Origin: Fuerstiella marisgermanici
Lineage (GTDB): Bacteria; Planctomycetota; Planctomycetia; Planctomycetales; Planctomycetaceae
Assembly: GCF_001983935.1 (NCBI RefSeq)
Contig: NZ_CP017641.1
Span: 4,836,001 to 4,900,000 of the forward strand
Direction of reading: 5' to 3'
DNA length: 64,000 bases
The position numbers were made by a program, and so were the translations under genes. The notes under the pieces are model-generated. The model saw nothing but the letters and a program-made list of their open reading frames with translations, made no database searches and was not told where the DNA came from. This document shows positions 24,523 to 33,783 of this stretch, piece after piece. Every line of letters starts with the position of its first letter. Position 1 is the first letter of the stretch.

Positions 24523-27500
24523 ATGATCGTTGTCACCCGCATAATTTCACGCAGTGCTTTCCGATGCATGCTGCTGTGCTACGCAGCCTGCCTGTCGATG
24601 AATGCGTGCGCTGCGGACGAATGGGCTGGGTTGCAACTGAATGAATCCGTCCTTCCCCTTCAGACGCAAGTCAGCACCGCTGAACCGGGGATGGGCGTGA
24701 ATGTTGCGGCGGCAAACGTTCCAACAGACTCACTTCACCTGCCGCACTATGCGTTGAATGTCGACCTGAACCCGCAGCAACGTCGAGTTTCTGTAAAGCA
24801 ATCCGTGCGCTGGACTAATACGGGACATGCGGCGACGGGTGAATTGGTGTTCCAGGTTGTCGCCAACAACAAGCTAACAAAAAAGCAAATCGCCACAGGC
24901 GAACGGACGGTGGAATCTCTGCGTCTGGAACCCGACACCAGCATCGATTATCAGGGCCGCCGATTTCACATGAACAGTGTGACGTGCGCAGGAAATGACC
25001 TGCCAGCGAGCTTCGATGCGCAGCACGACACTCACCTGCACGTACAACTTCCGATGCCCGTCGTCCCTGGCGAATCCGTGGAAGTCGACCTCGACTACTG
25101 GATCGACATCCCGCCGATCATGGGACGCCTCGGGCAACACAAAGGCATAACCAACCTACTGAACTGGTACCCCGTGCTGGCCGTCTACCGAAGCGATGCG
25201 TGGCAGCCAGTGCCGTATATTCCGTGGCATCAGCCGTGGTACAACGAAGCGGGCAACTACGACGTCACATTAAGGTTGCCAGCCGATCATCTTGTCGTCA
25301 CAGGCGGGCACGTGGCCGACCGATCCAACACGGCAAACGGCCAACAGCAGCTTCGCATCAAAGGCACGGGCCTGCGAGATTTCACCATCGTTGCGAGTCC
25401 GCGTTTTCGAGAACTCACTGCGAATGCCAACGGTGTTCCGATTCGCATTCAATACCTGCCGAAGCACAAAGCGGCCGCCGAGGTGGCACTTAAAACTGCC
25501 CGAGAATCGATCCTGCTGTATTCCGAATGGTTCGGCGAATACCCCTATGAAGAATTCGAACTGACAGAGTCTTACTTCGGCTGGAACGGTAACGAATCGT
25601 CTGGTGTGGTGATGGTCGATTCGCGCATCTTCGCGCTTCCAGCATACGCGGCTCGTTATATCGAACATCTTGTTAGCCACGAAATCTGCCATCAATGGTG
25701 GTACTCGGCCGTCGGCACAGATGGCTACCACGAACCGTGGATGGACGAAGGCCTGGTCACATGGTTCACTCGCGTGAAGATGGAAGACAAATATGGCGCC
25801 AACGCCAACTTTCTGGATGTGCCAGGTTACGGACCGTTTCAGTTTCCCAACGTCGATTACCGTAGCCTTGTCCACGGTGGTTACGCCACTTATCGCCAAC
25901 GAGGCGGCAAGGGCACATCGTCGGGGTCGCTGGACGACATGGGCCACCTGCACAATTTGTTTTCGCTGGTGTACGACCGAGGGTCTCGCATCACGGGTAT
26001 GATTCAACAGCGCATGGGACGCGAACAATTCTTTGCGTTCATGAAGCAACTGTTCGCGAAGTATCGCTTCCGCATTCTGACGGTCGCCGACTATCAACGA
26101 GAACTGGAAGACTTCACGGGAGAAAGCTGGAGTCCATTCTTCGCCACATGGCTGCGCGACGACGCGACGGCGGACTGGCGAGTGGACGAGGTGAAGGTCA
26201 CTCAAACAGAAAATGGATATCGAACTCAGGCGCGCATCACACAGTCCGGCGCGACGTCCGAACCGCCGCAGGTTGGCATCGAACTCGACGGCGACCCTCA
26301 TCCGTTTCGATTGGCAACCCTATCAGAATCCCGGCAACTGCAGCAGCAGGGCATCGACGTGCAGAAGACGGGGCCAAACGATTGGCTGGTGTCAGTGGTA
26401 TCGGAAGGCAAGCCAGCGCAGGTGTCGGTCGACCCGGACGGCTACGTCCTTGATTCGGATCCTCATAACAACACATGGCGACCAGAAGTGGCCTGCCGAG
26501 TAACTCCGTTTTACACGCCAATGGATGAAGCATCGATGCTGCAACCATGGCAGCAGCACAGCGCAGTCGCCGGCTTCGGCGTGGACGGCGACGGACGCAT
26601 TGGCTTTCGAGCGTCCGTGCTCTCATCCAACAATTACCGCATCTCACCGTTTCTGGCATACACCGCTGCAACGGCAACTCGAAACGACGATCACATTTCT
26701 GCGGGCGTCGACGCCGTCTTTTACAACTGGCCTTCATCCAACTGGCAGTTGATGGCTCGTTATGAACACGCGCTGCTGTCGACGTTGGCGAACGATCCCG
26801 GACACCAGGCTCGCATCGCGATTCGTCGAGTCCTGAACTACACCACAAGCCTGATCTACCCGAACCTCAGCTACATCGACATCTACACTCGGTTTGGCGA
26901 CAACTTCTTCCCCGACGAAGACAACACCATTTCGCCCGATCCGCGAGTCGAACAGTACGACAACGTGCGTGCGTTCGGCGTCGACTTTCATGCAGATTCG
27001 CAGATGCCGTATTGGGATCCGAATCGTGGAGTAAAGTTCGATGCGAATTTCGAACACGGCTTCCAGGCATTTGGCGGTGGTGCGACGTACGATCGCGTGT
27101 CCGGACAGGTCAGCGGGGTACAGCGGTTAAATGAGTTGCCCGGCTGGCTGGGCGACACAAAGCTCGCTGGCCGATTGGCGGGCGGCTATGGCTGGAGCGA
27201 CAACGGCGAACACTTCCGCTTCGGCGGGCCGGGCCGCTTTCGTGGACGTGATGCTACGTCAACAGAGGGCAATGCCTTCTGGTTGTCGTCACTGGAATGG
27301 CGATTTCCGATTGCTGGCGACATCGACTACGAAGTGCTGGACAACACGGCCGCTCTTCGCAAAGTGGACGGCTCGATCTTCTACGATGTCGGCCGGTCGT
27401 ACCTCTTGAACGAAGCTCAGGGCAAAACTGACCACGCCGTAGGACTGGGCTTATATTGGCAGATTCCACTGCTTAGCTTTGTGGAAAACCTGACCGTGCG

Positions 27501-27570
27501 AACCGAATACGGCTACTCGATGACCAACAGCACAGGCGCATTCTGGTTCGGGCTGTATCGAGCCTTCTGA
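24523..27570 (+). CDS. M1-type metallopeptidase fused to an Omp85-like outer-membrane barrel
   Basis: 1,015 residues. A signal peptide (MLLCYAACLSMNACA, from about residue 16) is followed by a beta-rich N-terminal domain, then a gluzincin domain with HEICH at residues 386-390 and E409, exactly the HExxH-X18-E zinc pattern of M1 aminopeptidases. The GAMEN exopeptidase motif is replaced by SSGVVMVD just before it. From about residue 660 the sequence becomes beta-strand-like, with FRFGGPGRFRGRD near residue 900, resembling the (V/I)RG(F/Y) loop of Omp85/BamA barrels, and a C-terminal Phe (LYRAF). It would place a peptidase in the periplasm or on the surface, anchored by a barrel. Omp85 assignment is from motif reading only. 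It is convergent with feoB, one base apart. Confidence 0.85.
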   Translation: MIVVTRIISRSAFRCMLLCYAACLSMNACAADEWAGLQLNESVLPLQTQVSTAEPGMGVNVAAANVPTDSLHLPHYALNVDLNPQQRRVSVKQSVRWTNTGHAATGELVFQVVANNKLTKKQIATGERTVESLRLEPDTSIDYQGRRFHMNSVTCAGNDLPASFDAQHDTHLHVQLPMPVVPGESVEVDLDYWIDIPPIMGRLGQHKGITNLLNWYPVLAVYRSDAWQPVPYIPWHQPWYNEAGNYDVTLRLPADHLVVTGGHVADRSNTANGQQQLRIKGTGLRDFTIVASPRFRELTANANGVPIRIQYLPKHKAAAEVALKTARESILLYSEWFGEYPYEEFELTESYFGWNGNESSGVVMVDSRIFALPAYAARYIEHLVSHEICHQWWYSAVGTDGYHEPWMDEGLVTWFTRVKMEDKYGANANFLDVPGYGPFQFPNVDYRSLVHGGYATYRQRGGKGTSSGSLDDMGHLHNLFSLVYDRGSRITGMIQQRMGREQFFAFMKQLFAKYRFRILTVADYQRELEDFTGESWSPFFATWLRDDATADWRVDEVKVTQTENGYRTQARITQSGATSEPPQVGIELDGDPHPFRLATLSESRQLQQQGIDVQKTGPNDWLVSVVSEGKPAQVSVDPDGYVLDSDPHNNTWRPEVACRVTPFYTPMDEASMLQPWQQHSAVAGFGVDGDGRIGFRASVLSSNNYRISPFLAYTAATATRNDDHISAGVDAVFYNWPSSNWQLMARYEHALLSTLANDPGHQARIAIRRVLNYTTSLIYPNLSYIDIYTRFGDNFFPDEDNTISPDPRVEQYDNVRAFGVDFHADSQMPYWDPNRGVKFDANFEHGFQAFGGGATYDRVSGQVSGVQRLNELPGWLGDTKLAGRLAGGYGWSDNGEHFRFGGPGRFRGRDATSTEGNAFWLSSLEWRFPIAGDIDYEVLDNTAALRKVDGSIFYDVGRSYLLNEAQGKTDHAVGLGLYWQIPLLSFVENLTVRTEYGYSMTNSTGAFWFGLYRAF

Positions 27571-27571
27571 A

Positions 27572-29668
27572 TCAGCCCAGGCCCGCTCGCGTGCACACTT
27601 GATACGTGACCAACGCCGCGACATACGCCAGGCCGGACATGTAGCCGAGCTGCAGCATTGCCCATTTCCACGAACCGGTTTCACGTTTGGTGACTGCCTG
27701 AGTTGGCAAGCACTGCATCGCGAGCACGAAGAACACCAAAAGGCTTAGACTGGTCGCCATGTTGAAGACGGGCGTGCCATCAGGACGTTGTTGCCGCCGC
27801 AAGGTCTCAACCAACGTGGCTTCGTCCTCGGCAGAATCCTCGCCGATGCCGTAAACGATCGCGAGAGTCGACACGACCACTTCTCGCGCGGCGAATGAGG
27901 TCAGCACGCCGACGTTGATCTTCCAGTCAAAGCCCAGTGGCCGGAAGACTGGCTCGAACAACTTGCCGACTCGCCCCGCCACGGAATAGGCCAGCGATGC
28001 CTGAGCCACCTGTTGTTCGGCGTTCGCTCCGGCGTTTGCCGCAACTTGTTCTACCTGAGCGTCCGGCAGTTTGGGGTAGGTCGCCAACGCCCACAGAATC
28101 ACCGAAATCAGCAGAATCACAGTGCCTGCCTGTCGCACAAAGATCATGCCACGCTCGGCAACCAGCTGCAGCGAATTGATCAGGCTGGGCATACGATACG
28201 AAGGCAATTCAATCACCAGCGGAATCGCGTCGCCCTTCAAGATTGTCTTCTTCAAACACCAAGCTGAAAACAGTGCGGCTCCTATCCCCAGCAGGTACGC
28301 TCCAACAAAAACGAGCGACGCTTTAAACGGAGACTCAGCAAACAGAAGCGCGGCGATCATTGAATAGACCGGCAGTCGAGCCGAGCAGGTCAGCAGCGGC
28401 AGCACCAGAATGGTGACCAGTCGGTCGCGCCAGTTCTCGATGACTCGAGCCGCCATGATGCCGGGAATCGCACACGCGTGAGCCGACAGCATTGGCACGA
28501 ATGCTTTGCCGGGAAGCCCGACAAAACGCATCAGCCGTTCCATCACAAAAGCAGCTCGCGCCATGTAGCCGCTGTCTTCCAGCAGCGAGATAAAGAAGAA
28601 CAGAATGCAAATCTGCGGCAGGAAAATGAGCACTCCGCCAATGCCACCGATAACACCATCAACCAGCAAGCTGCGGAAGTCTTCCAATGGCAGCAGCGCT
28701 ACGACTGCCGACGTCACAATCGCGATCGCCGTACTTGTGCGCGACCAGCGAATCCTTGCCGCCCAGTACGATCCCGCGAGCAGACTCATACTGACGGCAA
28801 ACACTCCGCCAAACCACAGTGCGCGATTGCTGATTGTTTCTGGCAGCTGCTGGTTGGCCCATTCCCCAAGCGACGCGAAGGTCTCGTCGACCAGATCCAT
28901 GGGCACGCTGGCCATGGAAAAAATCAGGTAGAACACGCCTAGCATCACAGCTAGAAACGCGAATACGCCGACAACAGGATTCGTCAGTAGTTTGTCGACA
29001 GCAGCCGTGCGACGGCCGAGCATATCGGGAGAATGAACGGCTGCCTTGGAAACTCGTTCAGCCCAGTCATAGCGAGCAGAAAACTGGCAACCCGTGCAGC
29101 CCGTGGTGCAGCTTTGATGTTCTGTTTGAAGGACAGGCAAAGGCGATGACAGCCGCTCGTGCAGCAGCTTCTTCAGCTCGGGCACTCCGCGCCCCGTCTT
29201 GGCGCTGACCGGCACAACGGGGCAGTGAAGCTCTGCGGCCAGCTTGTCGACTTCGATGCGAATGTCGGCTGCGGTGGCGGCATCGATCAGATTTAGTGCG
29301 ACAACCGTTGGCAGTTCCAGATCCAAAATCTGGCTGGCCAGAAACAGGTTGCGTTCCAAATTGGTGGCGTCCAAAACCAACACCACAACGTCTGGTACGT
29401 CCGCCCCATCAATTTCGCCCAGCAGCACGGCCTTGGCAACCTGCTCTTCCGGGCTGAGCGCATCGATGCTGTACAGGCCTGGCAGGTCAATCAATTCGGC
29501 CGACTGGCCGGGTAAAGCCACTGTGCCTTTGCGCAAATCGACCGTAATGCCCGGGTAATTCGCTGTGCGAGCTCGAAGACCTGTCAGCCGGTTGAACAGC
29601 GAAGTCTTGCCGGCATTCGGATTTCCCACCAAAGCGACCGTCGCGCGTTTAGTGTCCACAACCGACAT
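27572..29668 (-). CDS. feoB: Ferrous iron transporter FeoB
   Basis: Imports Fe(II) across the cytoplasmic membrane. The 698-residue protein begins with a GTPase domain: G1 GNPNAGKTS (residues 16-24), a G2/G3 region ending LIDLPGLYSIDA, and G4 ALNLID (usually NMxD, here NLID). A Cys-rich insert lies after the G domain (CTTGCTGC, about residues 187-194). About eight membrane segments follow, with two gate-like regions (FLPQICILFFFISLLEDSGY and the related C-terminal half). feoA ends 2 bp upstream, so feoA and feoB are cotranscribed. There is no feoC. Its end nearly touches that of the convergent peptidase gene, with no terminator visible between them. Confidence 0.96.
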   Translation of the reverse strand: MSVVDTKRATVALVGNPNAGKTSLFNRLTGLRARTANYPGITVDLRKGTVALPGQSAELIDLPGLYSIDALSPEEQVAKAVLLGEIDGADVPDVVVLVLDATNLERNLFLASQILDLELPTVVALNLIDAATAADIRIEVDKLAAELHCPVVPVSAKTGRGVPELKKLLHERLSSPLPVLQTEHQSCTTGCTGCQFSARYDWAERVSKAAVHSPDMLGRRTAAVDKLLTNPVVGVFAFLAVMLGVFYLIFSMASVPMDLVDETFASLGEWANQQLPETISNRALWFGGVFAVSMSLLAGSYWAARIRWSRTSTAIAIVTSAVVALLPLEDFRSLLVDGVIGGIGGVLIFLPQICILFFFISLLEDSGYMARAAFVMERLMRFVGLPGKAFVPMLSAHACAIPGIMAARVIENWRDRLVTILVLPLLTCSARLPVYSMIAALLFAESPFKASLVFVGAYLLGIGAALFSAWCLKKTILKGDAIPLVIELPSYRMPSLINSLQLVAERGMIFVRQAGTVILLISVILWALATYPKLPDAQVEQVAANAGANAEQQVAQASLAYSVAGRVGKLFEPVFRPLGFDWKINVGVLTSFAAREVVVSTLAIVYGIGEDSAEDEATLVETLRRQQRPDGTPVFNMATSLSLLVFFVLAMQCLPTQAVTKRETGSWKWAMLQLGYMSGLAYVAALVTYQVCTRAGLG

Positions 29669-29670
29669 AC

Positions 29671-29985
29671 TCAGGCCATCCCGGCGAGTGCGTTTTCCTC
29701 GATGACCATGGCCGGAACGACTTCAGTTACCGCCGAAGTCACCTGAATGCTGCGAGCCAGCGATCGAGAGACGCCGATTCGTGAACCAACAACGCGAACG
29801 ATCATCGGATCGCCGGTCTGCAAAACGTCAATCCGACGGTTCTCACAGATGCCCAGTCGTTTCAGGCGGACTGTCTCGTCGCCACGATCTTCAATGTCTT
29901 CAACAAAGAAGGAACCAGGATTCACTAGATCAGAGAGCTTGGATGTGGTCACGGCAGGATACCCAAAGGGTTGTGAGGCAGGCAC
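29671..29985 (-). CDS. feoA: FeoA-domain protein
   Basis: A small SH3-like FeoA protein that partners FeoB in ferrous iron uptake. Of 104 residues, the region from about 15 to 85 shows the FeoA pattern (GDETVRLKRLGICENRRIDVL, ...VGSRIGVSRSLARSIQV). The frame opens at GTG 29985; a second in-frame GTG at 29952 would give 93 residues starting MTTSKLSDL and is equally plausible, since neither has a strong ribosome site. Divergent from ffh, so iron regulation sites are expected in 29986-30402, but I see no clear Fur box. Confidence 0.88.
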   Translation of the reverse strand: MPASQPFGYPAVTTSKLSDLVNPGSFFVEDIEDRGDETVRLKRLGICENRRIDVLQTGDPMIVRVVGSRIGVSRSLARSIQVTSAVTEVVPAMVIEENALAGMA

Positions 29986-30402
29986 TTACATCTTTCGCGT
30001 TTGCTTCCAGCCAGACGCCGAAGCGGTTACTGAGACTCAATCTCAGCCACTGATTGTATCGGGCGTTCGACGGGATTCCAACACTGCGGCCGCCGGTTTT
30101 CGCAATTCCCGCCGGTAGAAACGACGCGTGCGGGGCCTTCTCAGGGCCAAGTGTTGCAGTTTCCAGTCCCAACCCAGCGAATTCCGCTGAACGGCTTGTC
30201 AGAGAGAAAGGGTGACGGTAGTATCCCCGATTCGTTTTTGCTGGGTTTCTTCGAGCGCTGGAGCAGCAGTGCGACGGCACTTTAACGCTCGCGTAAATAA
30301 ATCCATTGATAGCAGCAACTTACGCTTCGCCGGGAACCGATCTAGGTTTCCAATAGCGAACTGCGAAGCTCGCTCTGGTTATGTTTGTATCTGGCTAATT
30401 TC
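29986..30402. other. Intergenic region between feoA and ffh
   Basis: A 417-base divergent intergenic region holding the promoters of the feoAB and ffh units. Short plus-strand frames in it are unsupported. No Fur-like palindrome, riboswitch or hairpin of note was found by eye. Confidence 0.4.
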
Positions 30403-31884
30403 GTGTTTGAAGGTATCACAGAAGGTCTGACGAACGCCTTTTCGGCTTTCCGCGGTAGTGGAAAGATCACCGAGGCGAATATCCGCGACGGGATGAAGCA
30501 GGTGCGTACTGCACTGCTGGAAGCCGACGTCGCGTTCGATGTTGCGCAGGATTTTGTGAAACAGGTGACTGAGCAGGCGATCGGCGCGGAAGTGCTGAAG
30601 TCGCTGCGGCCTGACCAGCAAATCGTCGGAATCGTCAATCAGTGCCTGATCGACCTGATGGCAGGCGATCACCAGCTCGCCATCAAACGAGACGGCATCA
30701 CCGTCATTATGATGTGTGGTCTGCAAGGAAGTGGTAAAACAACCACCTGCGGCAAGCTGGCCAAAATGCTGAAAGAAGATGGCAAATCGCCATTTCTGGT
30801 CGCCGCCGACCTTCAGCGCCCGGCGGCAATTGAGCAGTTAAAGGTGATCGGCGACCAGGTTGGCTGTCCGGTCTACCACGAAGACCCAGCGAAAAGCGAT
30901 CCGGTTCAGGTCTGTCGCAACGGAGTGAAGCAGGCGAAAGCCAGCGGCGCGACGGTCGTGATTCTCGACACCGCCGGCCGTTTGGGTATTGACGACGAGC
31001 TAATGAAGGAGCTGCAGCGGATTGATAACCGCGTCGCTCCGGATACTTGCCTGTTCGTCTGCGACGCAATGACGGGGCAGGACGCCGTCAACAGTGCCAG
31101 AGCATTTAACGAAGCGCTTGAGCTGGATGGTGTGATTCTCACCAAGCTGGACGGCGACACCCGCGGCGGTGCCGCATTAAGCGTGAAGGCTGTTACCGGC
31201 GTTCCGATCAAATACGTCGGTGTGGGCGAACAGCTCGACCGGCTGGAGCAATTCCATCCGGACCGGATGGCGGGCCGAATTCTCGGCATGGGCGATGTGT
31301 TGTCTCTTGTTGAGAAAGCTCAACAGGAATTCGACGAAGACGAAATGCTTGCCCAGCAGGAGAAGATGCAGCAGGGTAAGTTCACGCTGGATGACTTCCG
31401 CAAACAGATGCGGCAAATCAAAAAGCTGGGATCCATGCGGGAAGTCATGAAAATGATTCCGGGCATGGGCAAAGTTGTCGATCAATTGGGTGATATGAAC
31501 CCGGAAGACGACATGGTCCGAATCGAAGGCATCATCAATTCGATGACGCTGGATGAACGCAACAACCCGGACACGATCGACCGCAGTCGCCGCAACCGTA
31601 TCGCCAGTGGTAGTGGCGTCGAACCGGCCGAGGTTAATAAGCTGCTCAAAGACTTCGGGGCGATGGGCAAAATGATGCAGGGAATGTCCAATATGGGCAT
31701 GAAGGACCGCATGAAAGCTGTCAAGCAGATGGCAGACGGCGGCATGATGGATCCCAACGCCAGCATTCAGGAAAAGAAAATTCGCAGCAAACGCGGTCCA
31801 ACCAACGTGATTGAGATCCGAGACAAGCGAAAGAAGCAGCGTAAAGACGCAAAAAAGGCGAAGAAAAGAAACCGCAGAAAGTAG
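30403..31884 (+). CDS. ffh: Signal recognition particle protein Ffh (SRP54)
   Basis: GTPase of the signal recognition particle. The GTG at 30403 gives an N-terminus [18 protein letters not shown] that matches the MFxxLTxxL start of the family, so it is preferred over the TTG at 30385. The NG domain shows [15 protein letters not shown] (G1), the DTAGRLGID motif and [14 protein letters not shown]. The C-terminal M domain is Met-rich ([21 protein letters not shown]), and the extreme C-terminus is basic ([17 protein letters not shown]), an unusual tail beyond the normal M domain. 493 residues. rpsP follows after 88 bases containing small hairpins. Confidence 0.97.
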   Translation: MFEGITEGLTNAFSAFRGSGKITEANIRDGMKQVRTALLEADVAFDVAQDFVKQVTEQAIGAEVLKSLRPDQQIVGIVNQCLIDLMAGDHQLAIKRDGITVIMMCGLQGSGKTTTCGKLAKMLKEDGKSPFLVAADLQRPAAIEQLKVIGDQVGCPVYHEDPAKSDPVQVCRNGVKQAKASGATVVILDTAGRLGIDDELMKELQRIDNRVAPDTCLFVCDAMTGQDAVNSARAFNEALELDGVILTKLDGDTRGGAALSVKAVTGVPIKYVGVGEQLDRLEQFHPDRMAGRILGMGDVLSLVEKAQQEFDEDEMLAQQEKMQQGKFTLDDFRKQMRQIKKLGSMREVMKMIPGMGKVVDQLGDMNPEDDMVRIEGIINSMTLDERNNPDTIDRSRRNRIASGSGVEPAEVNKLLKDFGAMGKMMQGMSNMGMKDRMKAVKQMADGGMMDPNASIQEKKIRSKRGPTNVIEIRDKRKKQRKDAKKAKKRNRRK

Positions 31885-31892
31885 TTCCGTCG

Positions 31893-31912
31893 CTCGACTC
31901 TGCAAAGTCGAG
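31893..31912 (+). repeat. Small hairpin after ffh
   Basis: CTCGACT (31893-31899) and AGTCGAG (31906-31912) form a 7-bp stem with a 6-base loop, right after the ffh stop codon. No T run follows, so it may be a processing or stabilising site rather than a terminator. Confidence 0.5.
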
Positions 31913-31934
31913 TAAACTCAGATACATCTTGCCA

Positions 31935-31967
31935 GACTCAGCCTGAGTCCGGCTGCACCTCAGGAGT
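31935..31967 (+). promoter_or_regulatory. Possible alternative-hairpin leader of rpsP
   Basis: GACTCAG (31935-31941) can pair with CTGAGTC (31943-31949). In the alternative fold, the CCTGAG at 31942-31947 can pair with CTCAGG (31959-31964), which includes the CAGGAG Shine-Dalgarno site of rpsP (start ATG 31973). The two pairings exclude each other and the second would hide the ribosome site. This is inferred from base complementarity only; both stems are short. Confidence 0.4.
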
Positions 31968-31972
31968 AGTGA

Positions 31973-32371
31973 ATGTCAGTTCGAATTCGAATGAAACGAA
32001 TGGGACGGAAGCACCGTCCGTTTTACCGTGTTTGCATCATGGACCGCCAGCGGGCGCGTGATGGCAAGGCTATCGAAGAAGTTGGCTTCTATGACACGTC
32101 GGTTGCCGACAAGTCAAAGCGAGTCAGCCTGAATATGGAACGTATCGACTACTGGCTGTCGGTGGGTGCTCAGCCATCCGAAAAAGTCAATGCCCTGATC
32201 AAAAAGGTGCAGAAGGGCAAGTTCGGAACGGCAGCCGCACCACCTCCGATGCAGGAACCAAAGGCTCCGGAACCAGAACCAACTCCGGAAGCTCCAGCTG
32301 CAGAAGAAGCTTCAGCCGAAGGCGGCGAAGCGGCTGCTGAAGAAACTCCGGCAGCAGAAGGCGGCGAGTAA
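31973..32371 (+). CDS. rpsP: Ribosomal protein S16 with long acidic tail
   Basis: The small-subunit protein S16: MSVRIRMKRMGRKHRPFYRV, YDTSVADKSKR and RIDYWLSVGAQPSEKV are typical. The normal protein is about 80-90 residues; this one is 132, with a tail from about residue 88 rich in Ala, Glu and Pro and ending EETPAAEGGE. The tail has low complexity and no known domain. A CAGGAG site precedes the ATG. It is followed 9 bp later by trmD; in many bacteria rimM lies between them, but is absent here. Confidence 0.96.
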   Translation: MSVRIRMKRMGRKHRPFYRVCIMDRQRARDGKAIEEVGFYDTSVADKSKRVSLNMERIDYWLSVGAQPSEKVNALIKKVQKGKFGTAAAPPPMQEPKAPEPEPTPEAPAAEEASAEGGEAAAEETPAAEGGE

Positions 32372-32379
32372 CAGCCACC

Positions 32380-33063
32380 ATGCGGTTTGACATCCTGACC
32401 CTGTTTCCGGAATTGTTCGACAGTTATCTCGGACAGAGTATCCTGAAACTGGCGATCCAGCGTGGGCTGGTCGATGTTCAGACTCATAACTTTCGCGACT
32501 TCGCGGAAGGCAGGCATAAGAAAGTGGACGACAAGCCATTCGGTGGCGGTCCCGGCATGTTGTTAATGTGCCCGCCGATTTTCGACTGTGTCGAATCGGT
32601 CGTGGCTCTGGATGACAGGCCGTCAAAGCTGATCATGATGAGTCCGCAGGGGCGAACTCTTGATCAGCGATTAGTGGAAGAACTGGCAGAAGAAGAACGG
32701 CTGATTATTCTGTGCGGGCGTTACGAAGGATTCGACGATCGAATCCGGGAAGGTCTCCAGCCGCTGGAAGTTTCGGCAGGCGATTTCATCTGCAATGGCG
32801 GAGAAGTGCCCGCCATGATGTTGATTGATACGGTGATCCGGCTGATTCCGGAAGTACTAGGTGACGAAACCAGCGCGCGATACGATTCGTTCAGCGAATC
32901 CGGCCTGCTGGAGCATCCGCAGTACACGCGGCCTCGGGAATTTCGAGGAATGGCGGTGCCGGAGATTTTGTTAAGCGGAAATCACGAAGCGATTGCCGCG
33001 TGGCGACATGAACAGAGTTTAGAACGTACGGAACAAAGACGAGCTGATTTGCTCGACAAATAA
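32380..33063 (+). CDS. trmD: tRNA (guanine37-N1)-methyltransferase TrmD
   Basis: Methylates G37 next to the anticodon to prevent frameshifting. 227 residues, starting MRFDILTLFPELF. The conserved GGGPGML stretch is at about residues 55-61, LCGRYEGFDDRI near residue 110 and LLSGNHEAIAAWR near the C-terminus, as in other TrmD knotted SAM-binding proteins. It lies 9 bp after rpsP and 42 bp before rplS, so all three are cotranscribed. Confidence 0.97.
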   Translation: MRFDILTLFPELFDSYLGQSILKLAIQRGLVDVQTHNFRDFAEGRHKKVDDKPFGGGPGMLLMCPPIFDCVESVVALDDRPSKLIMMSPQGRTLDQRLVEELAEEERLIILCGRYEGFDDRIREGLQPLEVSAGDFICNGGEVPAMMLIDTVIRLIPEVLGDETSARYDSFSESGLLEHPQYTRPREFRGMAVPEILLSGNHEAIAAWRHEQSLERTEQRRADLLDK

Positions 33064-33105
33064 AGGCCGGGTCCGTCGCGCGGACCAGTATTGAGGAATT
33101 CAACC

Positions 33106-33492
33106 ATGAGACACAAGCTTCTTGATATCGCTGAGCAGTCCAGCCTGCGAGAAGAACCGCTTAACTTTGCCGTCGGCGACACCGTCGACGTACATACTCG
33201 AATTCTGGAAGGCAACAAAGAACGCGTCCAGATTTTCAGCGGCGTCGTGATCGCTCGACGCGGCCACGGAACCGGCGAGATGTTCACCGTCCGCCGAGTT
33301 GTGGCTGGCGAAGGCGTGGAACGAACGTTCCCCGTGAACACACCCAAGATCGCTAAGATCGAAATCAAACGACACGGCCGCGTGCGTCGAGCCAAGCTGT
33401 TCTACCTGCGTGAACGAACAGGCAAGGCAACTCGCCTTCGCGAACGCAAAGCCAAGCCATGGGAAGTCGATCCCAACGCCAAAAAGAAATAG
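33106..33492 (+). CDS. rplS: Ribosomal protein L19
   Basis: Large-subunit protein at the subunit interface. The start is the ATG at 33106, preceded by GAGGAA at good spacing; the frame opens earlier (33091) but without a site. 128 residues, with FAVGDTVDVHTRILEGNKER and FPVNTPKIAKIEIKRHGRVRRAK typical of the family, and a basic C-terminal extension ending NAKKK. It is the last gene of the ribosomal group; a terminator lies about 200 bases downstream. Confidence 0.96.
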   Translation: MRHKLLDIAEQSSLREEPLNFAVGDTVDVHTRILEGNKERVQIFSGVVIARRGHGTGEMFTVRRVVAGEGVERTFPVNTPKIAKIEIKRHGRVRRAKLFYLRERTGKATRLRERKAKPWEVDPNAKKK

Positions 33493-33783
33493 GTCGGGAT
33501 GCCCCGACGGGCGTCTGGCGTGGTGATCGGGTGAACGTGCGAGGGCCGAAGCGCCGGCGGTGCTCCCGTTGGTCGCTGGGGGCAATCCACCGGCGCGTGG
33601 CATGCGTGAACTCGGTGATTTTGTCCATCAGACACGAGTCATAGTGCGCTGACTGGCAATCGTCGGCGTGGACAAGCACAATTGGGTGATGCTCTGAAGA
33701 CTTCTGTCTTCAGATCATCGCCCTTTTTGCTGCGCGTGCAGCATATTAGGTTGGATGACGACTTGCCTTAAGACGCAAACGAC
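33493..33783. other. Intergenic stretch after rplS with terminator
   Basis: 291 bases between rplS and the small membrane gene. Only the terminator at 33688-33727 is recognised; no gene is supported. Confidence 0.5.
33688..33727 (+). terminator. Terminator downstream of rplS
   Basis: TCTGAAGAC (33693-33701) pairs with GTCTTCAGA (33706-33714) around a TTCT loop; a mismatch and four further pairs (GATG, 33688-33691 with CATC, 33716-33719) extend it. TTTTT follows at 33723-33727. It separates the ribosomal group from the yraN group. Confidence 0.75.

Noticed and set aside
25270-26301. 343-residue minus-strand frame
   Set aside because: Antisense to the M1-peptidase domain with its complete zinc motif; composition is that of a shadow frame.
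31177-31905. 242-residue minus-strand frame
   Set aside because: Antisense to the M domain of ffh, whose assignment is certain.
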